The position numbers and the translations under genes were made by a program. Below, one piece after another: positions 36,087 to 44,634 of a stretch of DNA of 64,000 bases. Position 1 is the stretch's first letter, and every line of letters starts with the position of its first letter. The stretch spans positions 62,001 through 126,000 of the forward strand of contig JADIMH010000015.1 of the NCBI GenBank assembly GCA_017694885.1, written 5' to 3'. The notes below the pieces were generated by a model. The model did no database searches. It worked only from the letters and a program-made list of their open reading frames with translations, and was not told the DNA's origin. This DNA comes from Candidatus Cryptobacteroides faecipullorum (GTDB lineage Bacteria > Bacteroidota > Bacteroidia > Bacteroidales > UBA932).

Positions 36087-37025
36087 TCAGTTACATTTAA
36101 GGGCAGTCATCTGCTGCTTTGCAGTTGCTCCGTATTTTGCGTTGTCGGCAATCTTCTGGTAGTATCCGCAAGCCTTTGCATTGTCGCCGAGCTGCTGGGC
36201 GAGAACCGCTACGGTATAGTACATGTCAGGAATGTTGCGGGCATTAGGCGCCAGGGCGATGTAGCTCTCGATGTATTTGAGGGCCTCGTCATTCTTGCCG
36301 AGCTGCATTGAAGCTGTACCTGCTACCTGCATGGCTGTTGCGTTTTCCTGATATTCATTGGATTTGAGGGCATGAGTGACTGCATCGGCATAATTCTTTG
36401 CCTTGAGGTCTGAAGCCGCGAGCCTTACATACATGTTGGAAAGCTGCTTTACGGCCTGTTTTTCCTGTCCGTACTGCATTGAAGATGTGAAGGCAGCTTC
36501 GGCTTCGGCTATCTTGCCGGCGGCGCTGAGGGCTGTTCCGAGTCTCAGGTATGCAGCTCCGTTGGACGGGTCGGCAGCGATGATCTTTTCATAAGCTGCA
36601 GCCGCTCCTGCATAGTCTTTCGCATTGAGCAGGCTGTTTGCCTGGGTCATATATACCTGAGGGATAAGTTCTGCGGCTTCGGTTTCCGCGTCTGCGTTGC
36701 CGTATTCCTTGGCTGAAGCGATGGTTTTGTTCAGCTGCTCTATGGCCTGAGTGTAATTTTCAGCCTTAATGAGATCCTTGGCGATGGAAAGTTCTACGTT
36801 AGGAATGATATTCTTGCAGTTGTTCACTACGTCCGTACCGGCTTCCCCGCATGCTTCGGCCTGTGAAAGAGCCTGCTTGAAATACTCGAGGGCACCGGCG
36901 TTGTCTCCCATCTGGAGAGCCATGGCCCCATTGTTGTAAGTGTCTGTCGCCTGTTGCATGTCCTGCGCGGCTGCGATACCTGCGGAGAGTACTGCCGCAG
37001 CAATGATAATCGAGATCTTTTTCAT
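36087..37025 (-). CDS. Secreted TPR-repeat protein
   Basis: 312 residues. A signal peptide (MKKISIIIAAAVLSAGIAAA, cleaved near AQD) is followed by an almost all-helical, Ala-rich protein with repeated 34-residue TPR units (AGAAAAYEKIIAADPSNGAA, LGKNDEALKYIESYIALAPN). It is periplasmic, or exposed there, and probably a scaffold; its partner is unknown. It is the first gene of a pair with the U32 gene and has its own TACTTTTG box. Confidence 0.88.
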   Translation of the reverse strand: MKKISIIIAAAVLSAGIAAAQDMQQATDTYNNGAMALQMGDNAGALEYFKQALSQAEACGEAGTDVVNNCKNIIPNVELSIAKDLIKAENYTQAIEQLNKTIASAKEYGNADAETEAAELIPQVYMTQANSLLNAKDYAGAAAAYEKIIAADPSNGAAYLRLGTALSAAGKIAEAEAAFTSSMQYGQEKQAVKQLSNMYVRLAASDLKAKNYADAVTHALKSNEYQENATAMQVAGTASMQLGKNDEALKYIESYIALAPNARNIPDMYYTVAVLAQQLGDNAKACGYYQKIADNAKYGATAKQQMTALKCN

Positions 37026-37067
37026 GATATTCGGTTTAGTTTGATTGCATTTATATTCGCATAACTA

Positions 37068-37075
37068 CAAAAGTA
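37068..37075 (-). promoter_or_regulatory. -7 box of the TPR/U32 operon
   Basis: The minus strand reads TACTTTTG, an exact TAnnTTTG match, 43 bases before the ATG. It is divergent from the M16-like promoter 15 bases away. Confidence 0.5.
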
Positions 37076-37089
37076 GAAATTTTTTATTT

Positions 37090-37097
37090 TATTTTTG
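37090..37097 (+). promoter_or_regulatory. -7 box of the M16-like gene
   Basis: TATTTTTG matches TAnnTTTG and ends 18 bases before ATG 37116, which supports that start. Confidence 0.5.
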
Positions 37098-37115
37098 TAT
37101 AAGATAAGGCCAAAT

Positions 37116-39797
37116 ATGACAAAAAAAATTATCAGGATATTCATTTTTGCCGCATCTGTTTTGCTATCTGCTTCATTGTCAGTGGCTCAGAATGTTCCGC
37201 CACTGCCTGTGGACCCTTCAGTCACATATGGGGTCCTGCCGGACAATATATCATATTACATCGTAAGCAATCCGACGGACAAGGGCTTTGCGGACTTTTC
37301 CCTTGTCTGGAGGCTCGGAACTCCGGAAAGGAAGGATACGGCAGCATTGTCTTCCTGTCCTGAGCGGACGGCTGTATCTAAGGACGAAGCCCTGCGGATA
37401 GCCAGGAAGGCATTGGCCGGAACCTCCCTTTTTTCTTCCCGCACCCCTGACAGATTCCTTCGGGACAACGGGGTACAGGGTTCTTCATGCGGATATATCG
37501 AAATGAAGGACAGTGCCTTGGTATTCAGGTTTTCTAATGTGAACCTGAACCGGGGTGAAAGTTTTCTGGATTCCCTTTTCCTTCTTGCATTCGATCTGGT
37601 CAGGGAATATTCCGTAACTGTACATAAAAAAGGAGCATCGGACTGCGGCCAGGCTATAATCGTATCGGGAGATATCGACCGCAATGCCATTTATTCGAAA
37701 ATAAGGCTTATGTCGTTTTTTGTCCCGGATATCGGCCCGGAAGAGCCGTCATATGATTATAAGTGGTGTCCTGCGGACAGCCTTAAATGCATTTCGGTTA
37801 CGGACCGGGACGGAAAGACGGCTTCCGTGACAGCGGAATATTCCTTTCCCAGAATTCCGAGAGAATATATGGGTACAGCCCTTCCTGCGGTATCTGAGCA
37901 GATGGGGCAGGAGCTCGGGATGATTCTTGAAGCCAGGTTGAGGAAAGGATTGTATGAAGAAGGAATCCCGGTATCGGATGTCGGCTACCGGTTCACCGGA
38001 AGCTCGCAGTGGAGCGGGGACGAGAAATATACCGTCAGGGTAAATGCCGCAAGGGAGGATGTGCCGGATGTCATTGCCGTATTGTCATCGGTTCTTTCAC
38101 AGCTTTCTGCAGGCGGCATAACGCTAAAGGAATATGCCCAGGTGAAAAAAGCCGTCGGCCGGCACCTCGGCTATCAGGCCAGGACATATGTAAAGAATAA
38201 TTCTGAGAATATCGACAGGTGCATTTCATCTTTTCTGTATGGGACCGCCCTTGCCTCTCCGGCGGAGCGTTACAGTTTCTTTGAGGCAAGCGGTCTTCCG
38301 GATTCTGCCGGTCTCCGGTATTTCAACAGATTCGTTTCTTCTCTTGTCGGCAGTACGGGGAACATGACTTTGACCTGCGTATCGGATTCGTCCGAGGTGA
38401 CGGATATCGGGATGAAGGAGATTTTCCGGCGGTCGTGGAACGATACTTCATGCGTGCTCGCCCCACATGTTTCCAGCTATAGCGATACTGCCGCTTTCGA
38501 TATCCTTCCAGGCAAGTGCAAGATCAGCCGGACGAGGAAGGAGTCGATGTCAGGCGGGACCGTCTGGACTTTTTCCAACGGAATGAAGGTGGTTTATAAG
38601 CATCTGCCTGCGGGAGGCCGCTTCTGGTATTCGCTTGTGCTGAAGAAGGGATTCTCTTCGGTGCCGGATCTTGAGCCTGGCCAGGGTGCGTTTTTTTCAG
38701 ATATTCTCGGACTGTATAAGGTTGCGGGAATGAAGCATGATGACTTTGACAGTCTGTTGTCTGCCATGGATATAGTGATGGAAAGGAATGTAGGGCCGGT
38801 GGATATGAGCCTTTCAGGAAACGCCGCTTCGGGATCGCTGGAGTTTCTGTTGAAATCCCTTGTGTCGATATCGAAAGACAGTGCTGCAGACAGTGCCGCA
38901 TTCGACTATTATCTCAAATGCGAGAAACTGAAGCTGCAGGAAACGGGCGGGGTAGAAGAAAGACTGGTGGCGATTGACAGCATTATAAGTCCGGATTTCA
39001 GATATTCCAGCTTTAAAGCGCCGTCCCGCCTTACCCGGGATCTGCTGCATGTCTCCGACAGCTATTTCAGAAACCAGTTCGAACGGATAAATGACGGTGT
39101 TCTGGTGCTTGTCGGGGATCTTGATGAGTTTGCCTTGAAAAAGACACTGCAGGAGTATGTCGGCAGCTTTCCTGTGAGCAAACGAATGCTTCCCGTACGG
39201 GTGCAGGGAGCCGAACTGGTGTCCGGCGGATCGACCTATACGGTAAACGGCAGGGAAACGAGCCTTGATGTCGTGATGTCTGTTCCGGCACGTCTCGATA
39301 TCCAGAGCTATATGGCTTCAGAAATGGCCGCCATGGCCCTTTATGATGCAGCGGTAGCTTCCATGGCCGGAATGGCCGCTTCTTTGAATGTATCGGGCAA
39401 TTTTTCTACCGTACCGTCTGAAAGGCTTAACATAGCGGTCTCGGTTGACGCGTGCGACACGGCGTATTTCGCTGAAGGCGTGACAGGGATGAAACCGGTA
39501 AGGGCTCTGTTCGCATTGCGTTCAGTGCTCAGAACCCTTTCCATGGAGAATCTTCCGCAGTCAATGCTCGACACTTACAAGTCGACATTGAAAAATGCCA
39601 TATCCTCAAGAAGCAATGATCCTGACTACTGGGTAGAGGCCGTGTCGAGACGTTTCATATATGGAAAGGATTTCCATACGGATTACTCCGGTAAAATAGA
39701 TGCCGTAACGGCAGACAATGTAAGGGAAATAATCTATTCACTGGACAACGGGGCAAAGGTAGAATATATTGTCCGTCCGAAAAGAAAAACGAAATGA
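37116..39797 (+). CDS. Secreted M16 peptidase-like protein without the zinc motif
   Basis: 893 residues from ATG 37116, with a signal peptide (IIRIFIFAASVLLSASLSVA). The overall plan is that of a two-lobe M16 (insulinase) protein: a start of VTYGVLPDNISYYIVSN, a second lobe at about residue 470 (WTFSNGMKVVYKHLPAGG), and an end of VREIIYSLDNGAKVEYIV. The N-lobe zinc motif HxxEH that should follow SLVWRLGTPERKD is not there. The family resemblance is clear, the catalytic site is not, so it may be a non-catalytic partner. Its stop overlaps the start of the next gene (ATGA). Confidence 0.75.
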   Translation: MTKKIIRIFIFAASVLLSASLSVAQNVPPLPVDPSVTYGVLPDNISYYIVSNPTDKGFADFSLVWRLGTPERKDTAALSSCPERTAVSKDEALRIARKALAGTSLFSSRTPDRFLRDNGVQGSSCGYIEMKDSALVFRFSNVNLNRGESFLDSLFLLAFDLVREYSVTVHKKGASDCGQAIIVSGDIDRNAIYSKIRLMSFFVPDIGPEEPSYDYKWCPADSLKCISVTDRDGKTASVTAEYSFPRIPREYMGTALPAVSEQMGQELGMILEARLRKGLYEEGIPVSDVGYRFTGSSQWSGDEKYTVRVNAAREDVPDVIAVLSSVLSQLSAGGITLKEYAQVKKAVGRHLGYQARTYVKNNSENIDRCISSFLYGTALASPAERYSFFEASGLPDSAGLRYFNRFVSSLVGSTGNMTLTCVSDSSEVTDIGMKEIFRRSWNDTSCVLAPHVSSYSDTAAFDILPGKCKISRTRKESMSGGTVWTFSNGMKVVYKHLPAGGRFWYSLVLKKGFSSVPDLEPGQGAFFSDILGLYKVAGMKHDDFDSLLSAMDIVMERNVGPVDMSLSGNAASGSLEFLLKSLVSISKDSAADSAAFDYYLKCEKLKLQETGGVEERLVAIDSIISPDFRYSSFKAPSRLTRDLLHVSDSYFRNQFERINDGVLVLVGDLDEFALKKTLQEYVGSFPVSKRMLPVRVQGAELVSGGSTYTVNGRETSLDVVMSVPARLDIQSYMASEMAAMALYDAAVASMAGMAASLNVSGNFSTVPSERLNIAVSVDACDTAYFAEGVTGMKPVRALFALRSVLRTLSMENLPQSMLDTYKSTLKNAISSRSNDPDYWVEAVSRRFIYGKDFHTDYSGKIDAVTADNVREIIYSLDNGAKVEYIVRPKRKTK

Positions 39798-40393
39798 AGA
39801 ATGACCATACCATCATCCAGATAGACGATTGTCTGGTTTCCAGCGAGATTCTGACCGAGTATTTTGCATGCGACTATGAAAGATGCAAAGGCTGCTGCTG
39901 TATCATAGGAGACAGCGGAGCCCCGCTGGAAGAATGCGAGGCTGAGGCCATAGAAAAGAATTATCCCGTATTTTCGGGAGAGATGCGTCAGACCGGCCGG
40001 GATAAGATAGCCGCATCGGGCTTTTTCGAAATAGACATTGACGGGGACATGGTTACTCCGCTGGTTCCCGGAAGCGAAGAATGCGCCTATACCCATTTCG
40101 ATGAAAACGGGAACTGCTTCTGTGCCATGGAAAAGTGCTGGTTTCAAGGCAAAGGGGATTTCCGCAAACCGATATCCTGCTGGCTGTATCCGATAAGGAT
40201 TACACGGCTGAGCAACGGTCTCAGGGCCCTTAACCTCCACCGGTGGGACATCTGCAGGGATGCATTTATCAAAGGGAAAAAAGAAAAGGTCCGCGTATTT
40301 GAATTTTTACGCGAACCCATAGAACGGTATTTCGGAAAGGATTTCTATTCGGCTTTGTCAGAAGCCTCCAAGATGCTGAGTGCGCGCTCGTAA
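39794..40393 (+). CDS. DUF3109 family protein
   Basis: 199 residues, cytoplasmic, rich in cysteine: CDYERCKGCCCIIGDSG near the start, then CAYTHFDENGNCFCAMEKCW, SCWLYPIRI and DICRDAF. The pattern is typical of DUF3109/YkgJ-like proteins, which are thought to bind zinc or an iron-sulfur centre; the function is unknown. It is translationally coupled to the M16-like gene (ATGA overlap). Its 3' end overlaps the convergent small DUF2007 gene by 49 bases. Confidence 0.88.
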   Translation: MKNDHTIIQIDDCLVSSEILTEYFACDYERCKGCCCIIGDSGAPLEECEAEAIEKNYPVFSGEMRQTGRDKIAASGFFEIDIDGDMVTPLVPGSEECAYTHFDENGNCFCAMEKCWFQGKGDFRKPISCWLYPIRITRLSNGLRALNLHRWDICRDAFIKGKKEKVRVFEFLREPIERYFGKDFYSALSEASKMLSARS

Positions 40394-40563
40394 TCGGCGG
40401 CGTTGACCTTTACGGTAATCTTGTCATCTGCATACCGGATAGACGGGAACTGTGAGTTTTCTCCGAATACGGCGGCTTCTATCCCGTTGTCCTTCAGTTT
40501 TGTTTCTGCGATATGTGCAAGCATCGGATCCTGGAAACTTGCAACGGTCTTCAAATCGTCCAT
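40345..40563 (-). CDS. DUF2007 family small protein
   Basis: 72 residues. The sequence LKTVASFQDPMLAHIAETKL then DNGIEAAVFGENSQ fits the DUF2007 'putative signal transducing protein' fold, a ferredoxin-like small domain related to PII-type folds. Function is unknown. It lies 46 bases downstream of the membrane protein gene at 40610-41071 on the same strand, so the two may form an operon. Confidence 0.82.
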   Translation of the reverse strand: MDDLKTVASFQDPMLAHIAETKLKDNGIEAAVFGENSQFPSIRYADDKITVKVNAADYERALSILEASDKAE

Positions 40564-40609
40564 AACAGAAAAATTTTAAAAGATTATATGCGGGCTCTGT
40601 ACTCCAGAG

Positions 40610-41071
40610 CTATTCTTCTCTGCGGAAACGGCTTTCCAGTCCCATTGCCAGGCGGATCACATCCTTTCGCATCCCTTCCAGTTCCACGCCGCCTATTTTT
40701 GCGGTGAAGACAATCCTGTCTTCATACATCCTGGTGAATCTGCCGGTCCCTTTCTTCCGGAAAGACATTGTTCCGGTATCCTCCGATTCGAGGGTATATC
40801 CCCTTCCGGCCATGAATGCCTTGATTGCATCCTTGTCCTCTTCCCAGCTGCCGGGAATCATGGCTTCTTTTCTGATGAACCCTACGCTCGGATAGATGGC
40901 GCTTATGACTGCGAAAATCAGGGCGATTTTCCACAGGGCGCTGTACCCGCCTTTGAACATTGTGGAGATGTCTCCTTCCGCAGCCCCCGTAAGGACCAGA
41001 ATCGCCATTATGACAATGAAAAGCAGTGTAAAATAAATGAAATACTTTACGGCTCTAATGAAATATCTCAT
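40610..41071 (-). CDS. Membrane protein of unknown function
   Basis: 153 residues. Two N-terminal membrane helices (about residues 10-30 and 45-65) are followed by a soluble domain of about 80 residues (MIPGSWEEDKDAIKAFMAGR, DTGTMSFRKKGTGRFTRMYE). The domain has a beta-rich pattern and ends in a charged helix. I recognise no named family. An exact TAnnTTTG box lies 25 bases upstream. Confidence 0.75.
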   Translation of the reverse strand: MRYFIRAVKYFIYFTLLFIVIMAILVLTGAAEGDISTMFKGGYSALWKIALIFAVISAIYPSVGFIRKEAMIPGSWEEDKDAIKAFMAGRGYTLESEDTGTMSFRKKGTGRFTRMYEDRIVFTAKIGGVELEGMRKDVIRLAMGLESRFRREE

Positions 41072-41095
41072 CGGTGTTCAGGATTTATACGCAGA

Positions 41096-41103
41096 CAAAT
41101 GTA
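41096..41103 (-). promoter_or_regulatory. -7 box of the membrane protein/DUF2007 genes
   Basis: The minus strand reads TACATTTG, an exact TAnnTTTG match, 25 bases before the ATG at 41071. Confidence 0.5.
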
Positions 41104-41145
41104 ATAAAATTATCGGTTATTTAAAAGGGAAGGCTTCCGGTCGTT

Positions 41146-43215
41146 TTATGTATTCCTTCTCGGATCGGCAAAGAATACCATGCCCTGCTGGTCGATCTGT
41201 TCGGGATAGAGTATGAGCAGATTGGCCGAAGAGAAACTCTTGTTGATAAGTGCGGGGAGTCTGTCAAAAGCCGGGTCGTATGATACCGACCCATAGCGGG
41301 CGCTGACTATGACAAGGAGATGTTCATGCCTGACTTTCATGGCGGATATCTTGTCGGCGAACGGTTTTTTCTCTTCGATGCCGATTCCGGCCAGGGTACG
41401 GGCATCCGTTTTATCTACAATGTCCCTGATGCGGGCTGCCGTATCCTCTTCCGCAAGGAAATGTATCCGGCAGCCCAACTGGGCTGCCATCCGGCATAAA
41501 TGAAGTATCCATCTTGAAAATCCCGTTTCGAATTCGGCGAGGGCGGGAACCGCTACCGTAATGCCTTTAAGCGTATTTACCGGCATCATCAGACGCACTA
41601 CCATGACTTCCCGGCATGTCCCTTTCAGGATGCTTCCCGTGAGGCTTCCGAAGAACGAGTCCAGAAAACTGCTTTTCCGGTGAAGGCCTATGACCAGGTC
41701 CGTAATGTCTTTTTCCTTGATGGTATGGACGATGCCAGAAGCGATGTTGATGTCGTATCTGCAGACCATGTCAGTCCTGACATCTGCGGCAGAGGCTATC
41801 ATTGCGGCCTTTTCAAGGCTTTTCCGTCCGGCAGATTCACCTGTGTCTGAGGACGATTCATCGTTTATGACGCTTAGGGCCACTATGCCGTCCTTCCGTT
41901 TCGGATCCTTTATGACGAGGGCAAGGTTGATCAGGTTTTCAATAGTGTCCGGATTTGCCACCGGAATCAGTATCTTTTCCCTGTTTCCGGACTGTTCCGG
42001 ATTCCGGCGTGCCGACGATGTCTTCTCTTCCATCGCGAAACGTCTGGATGCACGCTCGGTTTCTATGGTACTTATCACGCATGTGAAAAGGATCATGATT
42101 ACGGTTCCGTTCAGAACATCATCGTTCAGAAGCCTTTCGCCGTTTTCCATGATTATTTCGTGTCCGATAAGTACTGCGGCGAGGGTTGCCGCAGCCTGTG
42201 CGTTGCTCAGTCCGAACATCATTTTGCGTTCATTTCCCGACATCCGGTATATCTTCTGGGTAAAGAATGCGGCAAGCCACTTGCTCAGCGTGGCCACTAC
42301 GGTCATGACTATTGCCACTTTCATGGCTTCCCCTCCGGCAACGAAGCTCCGCACGTCTATTATCATTCCGACCCCTATCAGGAAATAGGGGATAAAAAGG
42401 GCGTTTCCGACGAATTCCAGACGGTTCATCAGGGGAGAGACTTTAGGAACCAGCTTGTTGAGCACCATTCCCACCAGGAAAGCTCCGAGGATACCTTCCA
42501 TCCCGGCAAGGGACATAAGTCCTCCTCCGAGGAATACGAGAGCCAGGACGAAGATGAACTGCATAACGGCATCATCGTATTTGCGGAAGAACCATCGGCC
42601 CAGTACCGGTACAAGGAACACTATCGCGAAGCTCAGCAACGCTACCTTGACCACCAGGGATATCCAGTAGAGACTGTCTACGGTACCTTTGTACATTCCG
42701 CTTATAACTGCCAGAATCACCAGGGCGAGGGTGACGGTAACGGCCGTTCCGCCGATGGTTATGTTCACGCTCCGCTGACGGGACAGACCGTATCTGCTGA
42801 CAATCGGATATGCCACCAGCGTATGGGAAGCGTACATGCTGGCCAGAAGAATGGAAGAGACCATGCTGAAACCGAGCAGGCTGACACTCGTCCAAATACC
42901 AAGAACCATCGGAATGATGAACGTAAGCAGACCGAAAACAAGCCCCTTTACCTTGTTCTTCCTGAAATCCTCCATATCCATTTCCAGTCCGGCAAGGAAC
43001 ATTATGTAGTAAAGTCCCACCTGTCCGAACAGTTCGAAACTGCTGTCCCGTTCGAGTATGTTGAGTCCGTGTTCGCCGATGAGTATTCCGGCCAGGATCA
43101 TTCCTATGATATGCGGAATCTTCAGTTTGCCCAGGATAATAGGCGCGAAAAGGATAATTATCAGTACAATGAAGAATATCCAAATGGGGTCTGTCACCGG
43201 GAAGTCCATAAGCAT
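41146..43215 (-). CDS. CPA2-type cation:proton antiporter with USP-like C-terminal domain
   Basis: 689 residues. About 12 membrane segments in the first 400 residues form a KefB/NapA-like Na+ or K+/H+ antiporter (PHIIGMILAGILIGEHGLNI, LFLAGLEMDMEDF-like, AGMEGILGAFLVGMVLNKLV). From about residue 430 a soluble part resembles tandem universal-stress-protein domains and could regulate transport. ATG 43215 was chosen, since the upstream TTG at 43233 lies inside a TAAATTTG promoter box; ATG 43209 is also possible. Confidence 0.88.
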   Translation of the reverse strand: MLMDFPVTDPIWIFFIVLIIILFAPIILGKLKIPHIIGMILAGILIGEHGLNILERDSSFELFGQVGLYYIMFLAGLEMDMEDFRKNKVKGLVFGLLTFIIPMVLGIWTSVSLLGFSMVSSILLASMYASHTLVAYPIVSRYGLSRQRSVNITIGGTAVTVTLALVILAVISGMYKGTVDSLYWISLVVKVALLSFAIVFLVPVLGRWFFRKYDDAVMQFIFVLALVFLGGGLMSLAGMEGILGAFLVGMVLNKLVPKVSPLMNRLEFVGNALFIPYFLIGVGMIIDVRSFVAGGEAMKVAIVMTVVATLSKWLAAFFTQKIYRMSGNERKMMFGLSNAQAAATLAAVLIGHEIIMENGERLLNDDVLNGTVIMILFTCVISTIETERASRRFAMEEKTSSARRNPEQSGNREKILIPVANPDTIENLINLALVIKDPKRKDGIVALSVINDESSSDTGESAGRKSLEKAAMIASAADVRTDMVCRYDINIASGIVHTIKEKDITDLVIGLHRKSSFLDSFFGSLTGSILKGTCREVMVVRLMMPVNTLKGITVAVPALAEFETGFSRWILHLCRMAAQLGCRIHFLAEEDTAARIRDIVDKTDARTLAGIGIEEKKPFADKISAMKVRHEHLLVIVSARYGSVSYDPAFDRLPALINKSFSSANLLILYPEQIDQQGMVFFADPRRNT

Positions 43216-43230
43216 AGATGTTAATATGTA

Positions 43231-43238
43231 CAAATTTA
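43231..43238 (-). promoter_or_regulatory. -7 box of the antiporter gene
   Basis: The minus strand reads TAAATTTG, an exact TAnnTTTG match. The leader to the chosen ATG would be very short (about 10 bases). Confidence 0.5.
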
Positions 43239-43266
43239 GAAAATTTTACGGTTTCCGGAAATATAG

Positions 43267-43274
43267 TATTTTTG
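43267..43274 (+). promoter_or_regulatory. -7 box of the MATE gene
   Basis: TATTTTTG matches TAnnTTTG, 25 bases before the MATE ATG, divergent from the antiporter box. Confidence 0.55.
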
Positions 43275-43299
43275 CAGCCCGTTTTACCGCAGGAAAGAT

Positions 43300-44631
43300 A
43301 TGGGCAAGACAGCAGAGATACTTAAAATAGGGATACCGATAATGTTGGGGCAGGCGTGTGTGGTCATATTGGGGTTTGCCGACAATATTATGATAGGATG
43401 GTACGGAGTGAATGACCTGGCGGCTTCATCTTTTGTGAACGGCCTTGTCAATCTGTTTATCTTTACCGAATTGGGTTTTGCGAACGGAATGACCCCGCTG
43501 ATAGGGTCGCAGTTCGGCGTCAGGGATACCGCCGGTATAGGAAGAACTCTGAAAAACAGTATCTGCATCAACGGCATAATCGCCTTTGCAGGACTTGCCC
43601 TCATGGCTGTGATATATGTTTTTCTGGACAGGTTCGGTCAGGAGCCCTGGCTGCTTCCTCTCATCAGGCCATACTATGCCGTGGTGGCGGTCTCTACCCT
43701 GTTCGCTATGGGTTTCAATACACTCAAGCAGTTTACCGACGGGATATGCAGGCCCGTAGTGGCGATGTCCCTGCTTATGGGAGGGAATATCCTGAATATC
43801 ATCGGGAACTGGGTGCTTATCTACGGGAAGGCCGGGTTCCCTGAATTGGGCCTTCTCGGGGCAGGAATCAGCACTCTGGCTTCCAGAATATTGATATTCA
43901 TCATATTCCTGCTGTATATCATGAAAGCCCCGAAACTCAGGGAGTATGCCATGGCATTCAGGACGGCCGCGTATTCCGGCAGGGATGTCAGGAAACTTTT
44001 CAATTTAGGCTATCCGCTTGCACTGCAGACAGGCATGGAGACCTCCACATTCACCATAAGTGCTGTCATGGTCGGCTGGATAGGGGCTACGGCGCTTGCC
44101 GCCCATCAGATTACCCTTACCATATCGCAGATATGTTTTCTTATGATGATGGGGCTCGCTTCATCGGTGTCGATCCTCGTGAGCAATGCCTATGGCAGGG
44201 GAGACATGAAAGGCGTAGGCCAATATGCTTCCAGAGGATATTTCCTTATTCTCGGGACATCTGTTCTTTTCTGTATGCTGATCTTTCTGTTGAGAGACGG
44301 TATTATAGGCCTGTTTACCGATGATGCGGAAGTCAGGGCGGCAGTCCTGTCGTTGCTTTTCGTGCTGTTTTCCTACCAGTTCGGAGACGGACTCCAGCTG
44401 TGCTTCTGCAATGCCCTTCGCGGAATACAGGATGTGAAGCCTATCATGCTGATGGCGTTCATAAGCTATTATCTCATTGCTATTCCTGCAGCATATTGGC
44501 TCGGATTTAAAGCGGATTTGGGCACAGTCGGGGTCTGGCTCGGGTTTCCTATAGGACTTACCATAGCCGGAATATTCTATTTCGTACGGTTCAGAGTGCA
44601 ACTCCGCAGGAACGGACCGAAGAGGGCCTGA
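43300..44631 (+). CDS. MATE family multidrug/metabolite exporter
   Basis: 443 residues, 12 membrane segments in two related halves. Family features include IGIPIMLGQACVVILGFADN near the start and the second-half repeat LGYPLALQTGMETSTFTISA. It exports cationic drugs or metabolites across the inner membrane using Na+ or H+; the substrate cannot be predicted. It has its own promoter. Its stop is 3 bases from the stop of convergent rnr, with no terminator between them. Confidence 0.92.
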   Translation: MGKTAEILKIGIPIMLGQACVVILGFADNIMIGWYGVNDLAASSFVNGLVNLFIFTELGFANGMTPLIGSQFGVRDTAGIGRTLKNSICINGIIAFAGLALMAVIYVFLDRFGQEPWLLPLIRPYYAVVAVSTLFAMGFNTLKQFTDGICRPVVAMSLLMGGNILNIIGNWVLIYGKAGFPELGLLGAGISTLASRILIFIIFLLYIMKAPKLREYAMAFRTAAYSGRDVRKLFNLGYPLALQTGMETSTFTISAVMVGWIGATALAAHQITLTISQICFLMMMGLASSVSILVSNAYGRGDMKGVGQYASRGYFLILGTSVLFCMLIFLLRDGIIGLFTDDAEVRAAVLSLLFVLFSYQFGDGLQLCFCNALRGIQDVKPIMLMAFISYYLIAIPAAYWLGFKADLGTVGVWLGFPIGLTIAGIFYFVRFRVQLRRNGPKRA

Positions 44632-44634
44632 GGG

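Noticed and set aside
43216..43233. TTG start for the antiporter
   Set aside because: It lies within a -7 promoter box; ATG 43215 or 43209 is more likely.
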